DNA of 64,000 bases from Actinobacteria bacterium OV320 (GTDB taxonomy: Bacteria; Actinomycetota; Actinomycetes; Streptomycetales; Streptomycetaceae). Below, in pieces: positions 9,674 to 17,818 of this stretch. The stretch covers positions 286,471 to 350,470 of the forward strand of contig LJCX01000032.1 of NCBI GenBank assembly GCA_001298545.1. Direction: 5' to 3'. How positions within the stretch are numbered: position 1 is the stretch's first letter; the number at the start of each line of letters is the position of its first letter. The translations under genes and the position numbers were made by a program. The notes beneath the pieces are model-generated. The model did not search any database. It was not told where the DNA came from and was given only the letters and a program-made list of their open reading frames with translations.

Positions 9674-10657
9674 TCACCCGGAACGCAGCGTCTGCGAGGG
9701 CAACTCGCCGAAGCGCGCTCGGTAGCGGGACGCGAAGCGGCCCAGGTGCCCGAAGCTCCAACGATGGGCGACCTCGCTCACGTTCACTTCGTCTGGTGTG
9801 CCGCGGCGCAGCTCGTCGTGGGCGCGGGTGAGGCGGACGTCGGTCAGGTAGGCCAGTGGGGTCATGCCGACGTACTGCTGGAAGGTCTCTTGGAGTCGCC
9901 GCACACTCACCCCGGCGAGCACTGCCAACTCTCCTACAGTGAAGGGGTGTTGCGGCATACTGTGTATAGCCTCGACAGCACGCTTGACGGGGCCCGGTCG
10001 CAGGGCGCTGATTGGTCGGTCGAGCTCGTCGCGGTAGCGGTGGCCGGTAGCGAGGAGGAGCCCGGTCACCAAGGCCTCCTGGAGCGGGCGGGCGACCATC
10101 GGCTGGGTGAGCAGCCCGCCGGCCTGCACCTCGTTGAACACTGCGCGGATCATCCGTACCCAGCTCAGGCCCGCGCCGTGCGCGATGTCGAGTTCGGGCG
10201 TGAGGGCGACGGGGGTGCGCAGCGGTCGGCCGAGTAGGCGTTCGAGTTGATCGTTGAGGACCTTGGGGTCGATCTTCACGGCCAGCATGGAGCAATTGGT
10301 GCTCACTCGATCCAGGGCCGTGTCGCCGTGCGGCTGGAAGACGGCGGCGCTCGCGGTGGTGGCCACCGCATTGGTGTGCGTTCCTTGACGCCAGGCTAGG
10401 TGACCGCCCAGAGGGATGTCCACGTGGTAGGAGCCGAGTTCCCCGAACTGTATGCGCACCTCTGCGCCGAAAGCGAGACGGCCGAACGTGAGCGGACCGA
10501 GTGCGACGATGTCGTACCGGGCCATGAACTCAGCGCTGCTGTCGAGCACGTCGATGAAGTTGGCGTAGAAGCGTTCTTGGATGACCTGCCGAGCCTCGTC
10601 CACATCCGTCGTACGGAACTTCAGTAAATCCTGGTCCTGGTTGGGCGAGTGGTGCAT
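9674..10657 (-). CDS. AraC-family transcriptional regulator
   Basis: 327 residues from the ATG at 10657; a start 18 codons earlier is possible. Residues 20-190 match the AraC-binding-like domain (PF14525 type), including DIPLGGHLAWRQG. Residues 225-325 hold the double helix-turn-helix: FTVGELAVLAGVSVRRLQETF for the first helix pair, then MTPLAYLTDVRLTRAHDEL and VSEVAHRWSFGHLGRFASRYR. The last motif is the family signature, normally GFxxxSRFxxxYRxxFG; here it reads SFGHLGRFASRYRARFGELPS. Members often respond to aromatic or stress signals. Target and ligand are unknown and no adjacent catabolic operon is intact. Confidence 0.9.
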   Translation of the reverse strand: MHHSPNQDQDLLKFRTTDVDEARQVIQERFYANFIDVLDSSAEFMARYDIVALGPLTFGRLAFGAEVRIQFGELGSYHVDIPLGGHLAWRQGTHTNAVATTASAAVFQPHGDTALDRVSTNCSMLAVKIDPKVLNDQLERLLGRPLRTPVALTPELDIAHGAGLSWVRMIRAVFNEVQAGGLLTQPMVARPLQEALVTGLLLATGHRYRDELDRPISALRPGPVKRAVEAIHSMPQHPFTVGELAVLAGVSVRRLQETFQQYVGMTPLAYLTDVRLTRAHDELRRGTPDEVNVSEVAHRWSFGHLGRFASRYRARFGELPSQTLRSG

Positions 10658-10976
10658 ACCGCAAGCTCCTGCGCCTATGGACGTACGAGGGATGGTGCAT
10701 ATTATCGTCACCCGCTGCCTGCTACCCGTGCCCCTATGTGGTCATCGTGACGGCTGAGGTGGAGAAGTCCTTCCGGTGGAACACCGAGGGGATCGAACTG
10801 CTCATCCTGGCGGGTGTTCAGCGCTTCGGCGCCGATGAGGTGGTCAGCGGCCCGGTCCGAGTGAGCGGCGAGCCGGTCCTTACCCGTGTTCACCGCGGTG
10901 TCGTCACCGTCGTCCGCTGCCTCGTCCTTATCTGTTTCGGCGTCCTCGTTGGTGGAGTCACCTGCGGCCGGGACGA

Positions 10977-11345
10977 ATGGCGTTCGGCCACGAGAAACCC
11001 GACGTGGTGCGGGCGATGCTGGAGGACTACCGGGCCGGCCTCACCATCGACCGGCGGCACGAGGAGGACGACCGCGCCGCCGGGACACGGATCCAGTGCC
11101 CGGCGCTGATTCTCTGATCGCTCCGAGACGACCTCGAGGACCTGTACGGCGACCCGGTGAAGGTCTGGCGTCAGTGGGCCACGGACGTACGCGGCCACGG
11201 CATCGATGCCGGGCACCACGTGGCCGAAGAGGCTCCAGAAGCGCTCGCCTCTTCCCTTGCGAGCTTCTTCGCCGGGCTGCGCGAAGGCCTCCACCCCGCC
11301 CGCCACATCAAGGGCGACGACGCTGTCCTCGAAGACGGCGAATAA
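10977..11345 (+). pseudogene. C-terminal relic of an alpha/beta hydrolase (haloacetate-dehalogenase-like)
   Basis: From 10977 the frame reads MLEDYRAGLTIDRRHEEDDR, then CPALIL, an in-frame TGA at 11115-11117, then DDLEDLYGDPVKVWRQWA and GHHVAEEAPEALASSLASFF. This is the C-terminal third of the hydrolases that include haloacetate dehalogenases. The TGA stands where relatives have Trp (LW), so it looks like a simple point mutation. The nucleophile half of the gene is missing. Stretch 10712-10976 shows no recognisable gene. Confidence 0.7.
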
Positions 11346-11435
11346 TCGGCGGCCGCCAGGTGGCGACGTGTCGTGAGGGCTGGTCGTTACGCAGTCCGTG
11401 ACGAGGAGTGGTACGTCTTTGCGGGCCACGTAGTG
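11297..11435. repeat. Imperfect dispersed repeat, copy A
   Basis: About 140 bases here match 18689-18828 in the same orientation at roughly three quarters of positions. Shared blocks include GACGTGTCGTG and TACGCAGTCCG. The copy starts inside the tail of the hydrolase relic and runs past its stop. Its nature is unknown. Confidence 0.6.
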
Positions 11436-11640
11436 AAGACGGGCCTCACCCGGGGCCGCACAGCGCCGTGTGCTGAGGAGCGTCACCCAACGTAGTGGGC
11501 CCTCGGGCTCACCCTCCGACAGGGACCTTGCTGGCCCGGCCGCTGACTGCTTCATGACTGAGACGTGGATGGGGGGCAAGGCCGCTGAACTGCGGTCTCG
11601 GCGTGCGACCGCAGTCGCTCCGTGGCGTACGGGCACCTCT

Positions 11641-11991
11641 TCAGGAAGGAAAGGCGGCTTCGAGCGTGGCATACGTCGGCAGGAGGTTGGCCAGTCCGAC
11701 CAGGCGCAGGAGCCGTTGCACGGGTGCGGGGACGTTGGCCAGGCGGAGCCAGCCGTCTTGCTCCTGCGTGGCACGGTGGGCGTGGACGAGGAAGGAGACG
11801 CCGCTGCAGTCCATGAACGTGACGTGTTCGAAGTCGAGGACCGTGCGGGGCGCGCATTTCTCGCCTGCTCCGCTGTCGAACGCCCAGCCCGCGAAGGCCA
11901 CGCTGCTGTAGTCGATCTCTCCGCTCAGCGTCAGGACGTGCACGCCGGCTGTGGTGGTGTGCTGGGAGACGGCCAGATGGGATACGTGCAT
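11641..11991 (-). CDS. STAS-domain anti-sigma-factor antagonist
   Basis: 116 residues from the ATG at 11991, which has GAGG about 8 bases upstream. The frame is open further upstream but the similarity begins here. The STAS fold is visible as GVHVLTLSGEIDYSSV, then TVLDFEHVTFMDCSGVSFLV, where the Ser of DCSG is the residue usually phosphorylated by a cognate RsbW-type kinase. It then runs through WLRLANVPAPVQRLLRLVGL to the C-terminus. Such proteins release sigma factors by binding their anti-sigma factors when unphosphorylated. A close paralogue lies at 21239-21595 beside an RsbW-like ATPase, a possible partner. Confidence 0.88.
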   Translation of the reverse strand: MHVSHLAVSQHTTTAGVHVLTLSGEIDYSSVAFAGWAFDSGAGEKCAPRTVLDFEHVTFMDCSGVSFLVHAHRATQEQDGWLRLANVPAPVQRLLRLVGLANLLPTYATLEAAFPS

Positions 11992-12048
11992 GTGAGCACC
12001 TCGTTCTTCCTCCGGCGATTCACGCAACGGAGACGGCGTCCTGACCCC

Positions 12049-12080
12049 ACGCAAGCGCATGAACGATTGCCGCGTCAACC
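12049..12080 (-). promoter_or_regulatory. Shared upstream element of the two STAS genes (copy 1)
   Basis: On the minus strand GGTTGAC is followed by 12 bases and then CATGCGCTTGCGT. The same two blocks with the same spacing precede the second STAS gene (21650-21681). It lies about 58 bases upstream of the start codon, so it could be a promoter (TTGAC as -35) or an operator. Confidence 0.5.
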
Positions 12081-12559
12081 AAATCCGGGTTCGTATACCG
12101 CACCGCTCCATGGGAAGGCGCAGGCCCGCGACGAGGACCGCGGGTCCTCACCTTGCGGGACTCGTTCCTCGGCGATCAAGGATGCAAGGCCGACCAGACC
12201 CGACGGTGCAACGGTGCACCGCCTGTCGGGTAGCCGGGCTGGCAGCACGGTGCCTGACCGCGCCCGCAGCCGATAACCCCCGTGCAACCCGGCCGGTCGC
12301 CGGAGCAGCCGTCGACGGCGTCTCCCACGAGCCCGGCCCCGGCGTCATCGGCCGCGCCTCGTGATTCCATGCGCTTGAGCGCAGCCGGCCGGTGCGAGGT
12401 GTTGGGATGTCCCTGGGCGCCCACAGGCCGGCTGCCGTGGGCTGGGTTACCGGCGATACCAGCGGCCGCCGGTGCCCGCATTGCGCATGACGAAGCGCAG
12501 CAGCCAGACGACCAGCACGATGACGGCAGCGGATCTCGGTCCGAGGGACAGCCCGTGTC

Positions 12560-12891
12560 GTAGAGAGCGGCTTCGATGTCGCCGCGGAGTATGAGGCGGG
12601 CACCCCCGGGCACGGGCAGGTCACTGAATCCTATGCCCGGCCGGCGGCGGGCTGCCCGGTCGATGGAGTAGTGCCTGCTGGTGGGGTCGACGCGGTTGCC
12701 GATGGCGTCGAGTACACCCATGCGCTGTGCGGTGGCAGTGCCAGTCTGGAAGAACGCGATGAAGTATCCGGCGGAATGACTGCTGGGCGCACGTTCGACG
12801 AGCAGCGGCTCCCAGCCGATGTCGTGCAGACGCATGGACGTGGCCAGTCCTGCGATACCCGTGCCCACGATCTGAGCGCGCGGCTTGCCAT
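12560..12891 (-). pseudogene. N-terminal relic of an FAD-dependent monooxygenase
   Basis: A ribosome-binding site (AAGGAG) and ATG at 12891 are present, but the FAD-binding frame is shifted by one base within the first codons. It then reads QIVGTGIAGLATSMRLHDIG, the dinucleotide-binding GxGxxG motif, continues LLVERAPSSHSAGYFIAFF and stops resembling the family after LILRGDIEAALYDT. After that the DNA joins another frame with a hydrophobic segment (VIVLVVWLLRFVMRNAG). About 110 of the usual 400 residues remain. Confidence 0.7.
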
Positions 12892-12999
12892 GTGAGTCCT
12901 TGTCTCCTTCGTCTGGTCTCCGAACATCCGCAGCCGCCCGTCCGTTGACCAGTCGTCCGGCGACCCCTCGTCCCCGCACAGGTGGCCACCTCCCGCCCT

Positions 13000-13190
13000 C
13001 CAAAAGCCGTGGCACGGGGGGGGTCCGGCACTCGACACCGGCGGCTTCCAGCACGGCCACCGTGACGGCGACGGGCAGTTCCTCCTCCAGCGGGCCGCGG
13101 CCGGTCCAGCGGCGCAGCGAGGCGAACATCTCGTGAGGGGAATGGCGCAACGTCGGATGCTGCATCCACGCGTCGACGATGGAGATGTCT
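13000..13190 (-). pseudogene. N-terminal relic of an amidohydrolase-like protein
   Basis: The minus-strand frame from about 13188 reads ISIVDAWMQHPTLRHSPHEM, then FASLRRWTG and LPVAVTVAVLEAAGVE. This resembles the start of PF04909-type amidohydrolases and ends abruptly near 13000. The family call is from memory and moderate. Between 13190 and 13500 no gene is visible. Confidence 0.4.
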
Positions 13191-13499
13191 CCTGCCCCTC
13201 TCCCAGCCGCGCATGCTCTGTCCGCACGCTTCTAAGCGATCGCTTACCGGGAGTTAACGGTGGGGTGGATAAAAGCTACCCGCCAGTAGGTGGGTCCGTA
13301 CCGCTTGCCGAACAGGCCATCGCGCCTGTGTGCTGCGCCGTCAGCACCAATCTACGTCCCGGCCCGCTTGCTGCGCCTGTAGGTTGTTCTCGACGAATTG
13401 GCTGTGCCCTGTGTCGCAGTCCAGACGTCATGCGTGAACCGTTGGAGCACCTAAACGCACTCGGTGCCGAGCCGCACATCATGGTGCAGCTTCCCTAGA

Positions 13500-13515
13500 T
13501 GATTGAGTCCAAGGG
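13500..13515. repeat. Solo terminal-repeat copy of the neighbouring IS
   Basis: TGATTGAGTCCAAGGG differs at one base from the 16-bp terminal repeat at 14832-14847 (TGAATGAGTCCAAGGG) and has the same orientation. It is probably the remnant of another copy of that IS or of a deletion. Confidence 0.6.
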
Positions 13516-13622
13516 CTCCTAGCCGTAGGCCGCCGGCGAGTGGTGTCGCATGTCGCTGCCATCGCCCGCCCAGCACGTGCAAGGCGTGCCCGTTTCATTT
13601 TGGAGCTCAGCGGAGAGCACGC

Positions 13623-13664
13623 GACGCATGCTTCACCGACTCGGACGCATGCTTCACCGACTCG
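13623..13664. repeat. Tandem repeat, 2 x 21 bp, upstream of the MerR gene
   Basis: The unit starting GACGCATGCTTCACCGACTC (21 bp with a final G) occurs twice without change. It lies about 75 bases before the MerR start codon. Confidence 0.85.
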
Positions 13665-13700
13665 GTGGACGTCTGGGTCGGGGCCCGGCTGGGGGATGGC

Positions 13701-13739
13701 CTTGAGTCTCCAGTGACTGGAGACAGCAGAGTGGGGGAC
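13701..13739 (+). promoter_or_regulatory. MerR-type promoter/operator with 19-bp palindrome
   Basis: GTCTCCAGTGACTGGAGAC (13706-13724) is a perfect 9+1+9 inverted repeat. It lies between TTGAGT (13702-13707) as a possible -35 and CAGAGT (13727-13732) as a weak -10. The 19-base spacing is typical of promoters that MerR proteins twist into activity. The -10 is only about 8 bases from the ATG, so a leaderless transcript is likely. Confidence 0.65.
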
Positions 13740-14802
13740 ATGGACGTTACGACCCTCTACTCGATCGGGGAGCTTTCCCGGCGGACCGGCTTGTCCGTGA
13801 GGACCATCCGGTTCTACTCCGATTCGGGGGTGGTAGCGCCGACCACCCGTAGTCCCGCCGGTTATCGGCTCTACGACCTCGACGCACTGCTTCGTCTGGA
13901 ACTCCTGCGCACACTGCGCGAGTTGGGCATGGACCTGGCCACGATTCAACGGGTACTGGACCGTGAGCTCTCGGTGGCGGAAGTCGCCGCGGCGCACGCC
14001 GACGCCTTGGACGTCCAGATCCGGGCGCTGCGACTGCGTCGGAGCGTTCTGCGAGTCGTGGCCAGCCGCGGGTCCAGTCCCGAGGAGATCAAGCTCATGC
14101 ACAGGCTCACGCAGCTGTCCGGCGAGGAACGCCGACGGTTAGATCCGGGCGCTGCGACTGCGTCGGAGCGTTCTGCGAGTCGTGGCCAGCCGCGGGTCCA
14201 GTCCCGAGGAGATCAAGCTCATGCACAGGCTCACGCAGCTGTCCGGCGAGGAACGCCGACGGTTGATCGACGATTTCGTGGATGGCACCTTCGGCACAGT
14301 GGATGCCGACCCGGCCGCGGTGGCCATGGTTCGCGCTGCCACTCCCGACCTCCCCGATGATCCGTCCAGCGAGCAGGTCTCCGCATGGGTGGAACTCGCC
14401 GAGCTGGTCGGCGACGAGGACTTCCGGGCCCGGATGCGCCGGACGGCCAGGTGTCAGGCCGCCGGGAGCACGCTCGACATCGAGAGCGAGGTCGGCGAGG
14501 AACTGATGGAGTTCACCCGTCAGAAGGTGGCCGAGGCCATGGAGTCGGGCATCGACCCCCTCAGCGACAGGGGCGCAGCCGTCATCGACGACCTCGTGGA
14601 CCGCTTCGCCGAGGTGCTCGCGCGCACCCCTGACACGGAATTCCGACACTGGATGGCCCAGCAGTTCGAAGAGGCGCACGATCCCCAGGTGGACCGATAC
14701 TGGCGGCTGGTGTGGATCGTCAACGGCTGGCAGGTCGTACCGAACCTGATCCCGGTGTACCCCTGGCTCATCCAGGCCCTGCGAAATGGCCGTGACGCAT
14801 AG
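13740..14802 (+). pseudogene. MerR-family regulator broken by a 124-bp tandem duplication
   Basis: The N-terminus YSIGELSRRTGLSVRTIRFY, then SPAGYRLYDLDALLRLELL, is a canonical MerR winged helix. The dimerisation helix and a C-terminal helical sensor domain follow (from IDDFVDGTFG to IQALRNGRDA). A perfect 124-bp duplication shifts the frame after about residue 133, so the first frame ends at 14360. A second frame beginning near 14182 restores the C-terminal half. Removing one copy gives 939 bases, exactly 313 codons, so the ancestral gene encoded 312 residues. Unless the two halves act separately, the regulator is inactive. It is probably autoregulated through the palindrome just upstream. 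Confidence 0.85.
14017..14264. repeat. Perfect 124-bp tandem duplication
   Basis: Bases 14017-14140 are repeated without change at 14141-14264. Since 124 is not a multiple of three, the duplication frameshifts the MerR gene. No mismatch means it is recent or an assembly artefact. Confidence 0.95.
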
Positions 14803-14888
14803 TCACCGCAGTGGGCACCGCCCCGGATCCCTGAATGAGTCCAAGGGATCGCCTGCGGACATGAGACGAGGGCGTCCACCGTCGATGT

Positions 14889-15310
14889 GTGACTAACGAC
14901 CTGGACACCCTCGCGACGGCACTCAATGCCCGGATCGACGACGAGTTGAAGGCTTCACCGTGGCTGGCGCAGTGGCGGCCTGCCGTCGGAATCACGCCCA
15001 CGCTCAGTGACGCCGAGCTGATCACGCTCGCGGTCATGTCGGCGCTGCTCGGATACGTCTCCGAGCGGCGCTGGCTACGCCGCGTCGGGCGGGACTTCGG
15101 CCACCTGTTTCCCTACGTGCCCCAGCAGTCCGGCTACAACAAGCGGCTGCACGCCGCGTTCTCACTGCTCACCAGCATGATCCGGATCGTGGCCCGCGAT
15201 ACCTCACTGTGGAGCGACGATGTGTGGCTGGTCGACTCCACACCGGTCGGCTGCGGTTGCTCCCGCGAGACGGCCAAACGCTCGGACCTGGCAGGCTGGG
15301 CCCAGTACGG
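14889..15310 (+). pseudogene. 5' half of the outer IS transposase
   Basis: A GTG start at 14889 opens TNDLDTLATALNARIDDELK. The N-terminal domain follows with LSDAELITLAVMSALLGYVS, then FPYVPQQSGYNKRL and WLVDSTPVGCGCSRETAKRS, whose VDSTP Asp is the first catalytic carboxylate of the DDE_Tnp_1 fold. The match ends at WAQYG, where the IS256-family element begins. The frame runs on without a stop into the esterase, which is coincidental. Confidence 0.9.
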
Positions 15311-15347
15311 CGAGCAATTGTCAAATGTTGTGGATCGGAGAACGTCG

Positions 15348-15396
15348 CAGCAGGCAGCAGGCAGCAGGCAGCAGGCAGCAGGCAGCAGGCAGCAGG
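15348..15396. repeat. Heptanucleotide tandem repeat CAGCAGG x 7
   Basis: Seven unbroken copies of CAGCAGG lie between the left terminal repeat of the IS256-family element and the esterase. Such simple repeats are prone to slippage. Confidence 0.95.
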
Positions 15397-15473
15397 CAGT
15401 GGTTGTGAAGGTTCTTGCAAGGAGACTTTCTCCGGGCCGGGGTCGTTCGGATCAAGGTGGCATCCTGGCCTGC

Positions 15474-16424
15474 ATGGCCGAACCGATCGATCCCTCGTTC
15501 GCCGATGCCGAACTGACCGCCTTCATCGAGGCTGTTCGGCAGGACCCCGGACCTTCCGCCCGTGCCGTGGGCGCGGCGGAGTTGCGGCGTGCGCAACGAC
15601 TCCGCGCTGAAGCCCGGCCTCCGGGCCCCGAAATCGACCACGTCGAGGACCTAACGGTCGGCTCGGCTGCCGTGGGGGCCCGCCTCTACCGTCCTTCGGC
15701 GGCGTTCCGGCCGCTGGTGGTGTTCCTCCATGGAGGGATGTGGACGATCGGCGATCTGGAGTCGCACGATCGGGCATGCCGTCGGTTGGCACTCAGGACC
15801 GGCACGGCCGTGCTGAGCGTCGACTTCCGTCGTGCTCCCGAGCACCCGTGGCCAGCTGCCGTCGACGACTGCGTGGATGCCATCCGGTGGGCAGCTGCCG
15901 GCGGAGGTTCCGGTGTCGGGATCGGAGGCCCGACCGTCGTCATGGGCGACAGTTCCGGCGGGAACCTCGCCGCGCTGGCCTGCCTGCGTCTGCGCGATGA
16001 AGAAGGACCGCTGCCGGCCGCCCAGATCCTGGTGTACCCCAACACCGATCTGACACTCTCCTGCCCCAGCGCGCGGTCGAAGGCCACGGGCTGGGGCCTG
16101 ACGGCCGACGATGTCGCGTGGGGGGCCGAGCAATGGGTCCCGGACCCGTCTCGGCGGGCCGACCCCGGGGTCAGCCCGCTGTACGCCGCAGACCTCGGCG
16201 GGCTGCCGCCCGCCGTTGTCGTCACCGCGGAGCACGACCCGCTTCGGGATGAGGGCGACGCCTATGCCGCCCGGCTTGCCGCCGCGGACGTTCCGGTCCA
16301 ACACCGCTGCGAGGCCGGGATGGTCCACGGATTCCTCACCCTCGACACCCTTTCTCCCGCCGCCGCGGAGGCGGGAGAAAGGGTCTTCGCGGACGTCGCC
16401 GACCTGCTCGACCACGTCCGCTGA
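15474..16424 (+). CDS. HSL-family alpha/beta-hydrolase (esterase), passenger of the IS256-family element
   Basis: 316 residues from the ATG at 15474. The hormone-sensitive-lipase family layout is clear: VVFLHGGMWTIGDLESHDRA supplies the oxyanion hole (HGGM in place of the usual HGGG), VVMGDSSGGNLAAL the nucleophile Ser, EHDPLRDEG the Asp and MVHGFLTL the His. The enzyme should hydrolyse short-chain esters in the cytoplasm; there is no signal peptide. It stops 7 bases before the convergent transposase stop and lies wholly between the terminal repeats of the IS256-family element, so it may move with it. Its true substrate is unknown. Confidence 0.88.
   Translation: MAEPIDPSFADAELTAFIEAVRQDPGPSARAVGAAELRRAQRLRAEARPPGPEIDHVEDLTVGSAAVGARLYRPSAAFRPLVVFLHGGMWTIGDLESHDRACRRLALRTGTAVLSVDFRRAPEHPWPAAVDDCVDAIRWAAAGGGSGVGIGGPTVVMGDSSGGNLAALACLRLRDEEGPLPAAQILVYPNTDLTLSCPSARSKATGWGLTADDVAWGAEQWVPDPSRRADPGVSPLYAADLGGLPPAVVVTAEHDPLRDEGDAYAARLAAADVPVQHRCEAGMVHGFLTLDTLSPAAAEAGERVFADVADLLDHVR
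16347..16384. terminator. Perfect 15-bp hairpin inside the esterase 3' end
   Basis: ACCCTTTCTCCCGCC, an 8-base loop and the exact complement GGCGGGAGAAAGGGT. It lies about 40 bases before the esterase stop, inside the coding sequence. It could reduce read-through toward the transposase, but there is no U-tract, so the terminator role is only possible. Confidence 0.55.
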
Positions 16425-16431
16425 CGCCTCG

Positions 16432-17688
16432 TCAAGCAGCGGCGACCTCGGCGCGCTCGACCAGGACGCCGTTCTCGAACTTGGCGCCCGCGCGGACCAG
16501 GGCGACGAGGTGGGCTCCGGTGACCGCGCGCCAGCGGTCCTGGGCGGATTCGACGAGCTTGAACACCATCGCGAGGGCTGCGGCCGGGCTGCCGGCGCCG
16601 CGGGTGACCTTGGTGCGGAGCTTGACGGTGGAGAAGGTCGACTCGATGGGGTTCGTGGTTCGCAGGTGGATCCAGTGCTCGGCCGGGAAGTCGTAGAACG
16701 CCAGCAGCAGTTCCTCCTGGTCGTCGGTGATCTTTGCGACGGCCTTGGGGAACTTGGCGCCGTAGGTCTTCGTGAACGCCTCGATCGCCTTCTCGGCGTG
16801 CGCGCGGTCCTCGGCGTTGTAGATCTCCTGCATCGCCTTCGTCGCGCCCGGCTGTGTGGACTTCGGCAGGGCGTTCGTGACATTCCGGGCCTTGTGGACC
16901 CAGCACCGCTGGTGGCGGGCAGCCGGGAACACCTCGGCCAGCGCCTTCCACAGCCCTGTCGCGCCGTCGCCGACGACCAGCTCGGGATCGCGCATGCCCC
17001 GGCGGCGGCAGTCGCGCAGCAGGTCGGCCCACGACTCGGCCGACTCCCGCAGCCCCTCCGCCAGCGCGATCAGTTCCTTGGTGCCGTCCAGCCGCACACC
17101 CCTCAGCACCAGGACGCAGGAGTGCGCCTGCCCGAGCCGGACCTTGGGGTGCACCCCGTCCGCCCACACATACACGTAGTCGCTGTCGGCGAGGTCGCGC
17201 TGGTGGAAGGCGGCGCGGTCATCCTGCCACTGCTTCGTCAGCCGGGTCACGGTGGCCGGCGACAGGCCGGCCGCCGAGCCGAGGAACTGCTCGAGCGCGG
17301 GCACGAAGTCCCCCGAGGACAGCCCGTGCAGGTGGAGCAGCGGGAGGACCTCGCTGACCTTGGGCGACTTGCGGCACCACGGCGGCAGGATCTTCGAGGA
17401 GAACCGCATCCGCTGGCCGGTGGCCGCCTCGACCCGCTTGTCGTTCACGCGCGGCACCGTGACCTCGACCGGTCCGGCCCCAGTAGTCACGGTGCGGGGC
17501 CGGTGGTGGCCGTTGCGGACCACCAGGCGGCGCCCGGCCTCGTCCGTTTCGGCGGCCAACTCGGCTATGTACTGGTTGACTTCGGCCTCCAGCGCGGCGG
17601 CGAGCATCCGCCGGGCGCCCTCGCGGACGATCTCGTCGATCAGGGAACCGGTCTCGGTGGTGCCGTCGGCGGTGACTACGCTGAGCAC
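16432..17688 (-). CDS. IS256-family transposase
   Basis: 418 residues, full length for the family. The DDE residues can be placed at VYVWADGVHPKVR (first Asp), LVVGDGATGLWKAL (second Asp) and TTNPIESTFSTVKLRT (Glu), with the conserved CWVHKARNVTNALPK between. The N-terminal helical part is intact. The gene reads away from the right terminal repeat and converges on the esterase. It looks functional, so the element may still be mobile. Confidence 0.95.
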   Translation of the reverse strand: MLSVVTADGTTETGSLIDEIVREGARRMLAAALEAEVNQYIAELAAETDEAGRRLVVRNGHHRPRTVTTGAGPVEVTVPRVNDKRVEAATGQRMRFSSKILPPWCRKSPKVSEVLPLLHLHGLSSGDFVPALEQFLGSAAGLSPATVTRLTKQWQDDRAAFHQRDLADSDYVYVWADGVHPKVRLGQAHSCVLVLRGVRLDGTKELIALAEGLRESAESWADLLRDCRRRGMRDPELVVGDGATGLWKALAEVFPAARHQRCWVHKARNVTNALPKSTQPGATKAMQEIYNAEDRAHAEKAIEAFTKTYGAKFPKAVAKITDDQEELLLAFYDFPAEHWIHLRTTNPIESTFSTVKLRTKVTRGAGSPAAALAMVFKLVESAQDRWRAVTGAHLVALVRAGAKFENGVLVERAEVAAA

Positions 17689-17818
17689 GGACGTGCCTTC
17701 CCGACCCGCGCTGAGAACGCGGGCCTACTCGGTGACCATCAAAGGATCATTCGGGAAGGTAGCCCTTCGCGTCCCGTCCCGAAGGCCGATCCACAGGTCT
17801 TGAGCATTGCTCCAGTAC

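Larger units (their letters stand above)
15312..17812. mobile_element. IS256-family element carrying an esterase passenger gene
   Basis: The left end GAGCAATTGTCAAATG...GTGGATC (15312-15336) and the right end (17788-17812), read in reverse complement as GAGCAATGCTCAAGAC...GTGGATC, agree at 19 of 25 positions and are its terminal inverted repeats. CAGTAC-GG stands on both outer flanks (left 15304-15310; right from 17813 with two extra bases), consistent with the 8-9-bp target duplication of IS256 elements. Inside are a heptanucleotide repeat, an esterase on the plus strand and the transposase on the minus strand. It sits inside the outer IS transposase. Confidence 0.75.

Noticed and set aside
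15348..15396. CRISPR-like repeat
   Set aside because: Units are 7 bases without spacers, so it is a simple tandem repeat.
14889..16424. A single 511-residue transposase-esterase fusion protein
   Set aside because: The join is the terminal repeat and heptamer repeat of the inserted element; the esterase has its own ATG at 15474.
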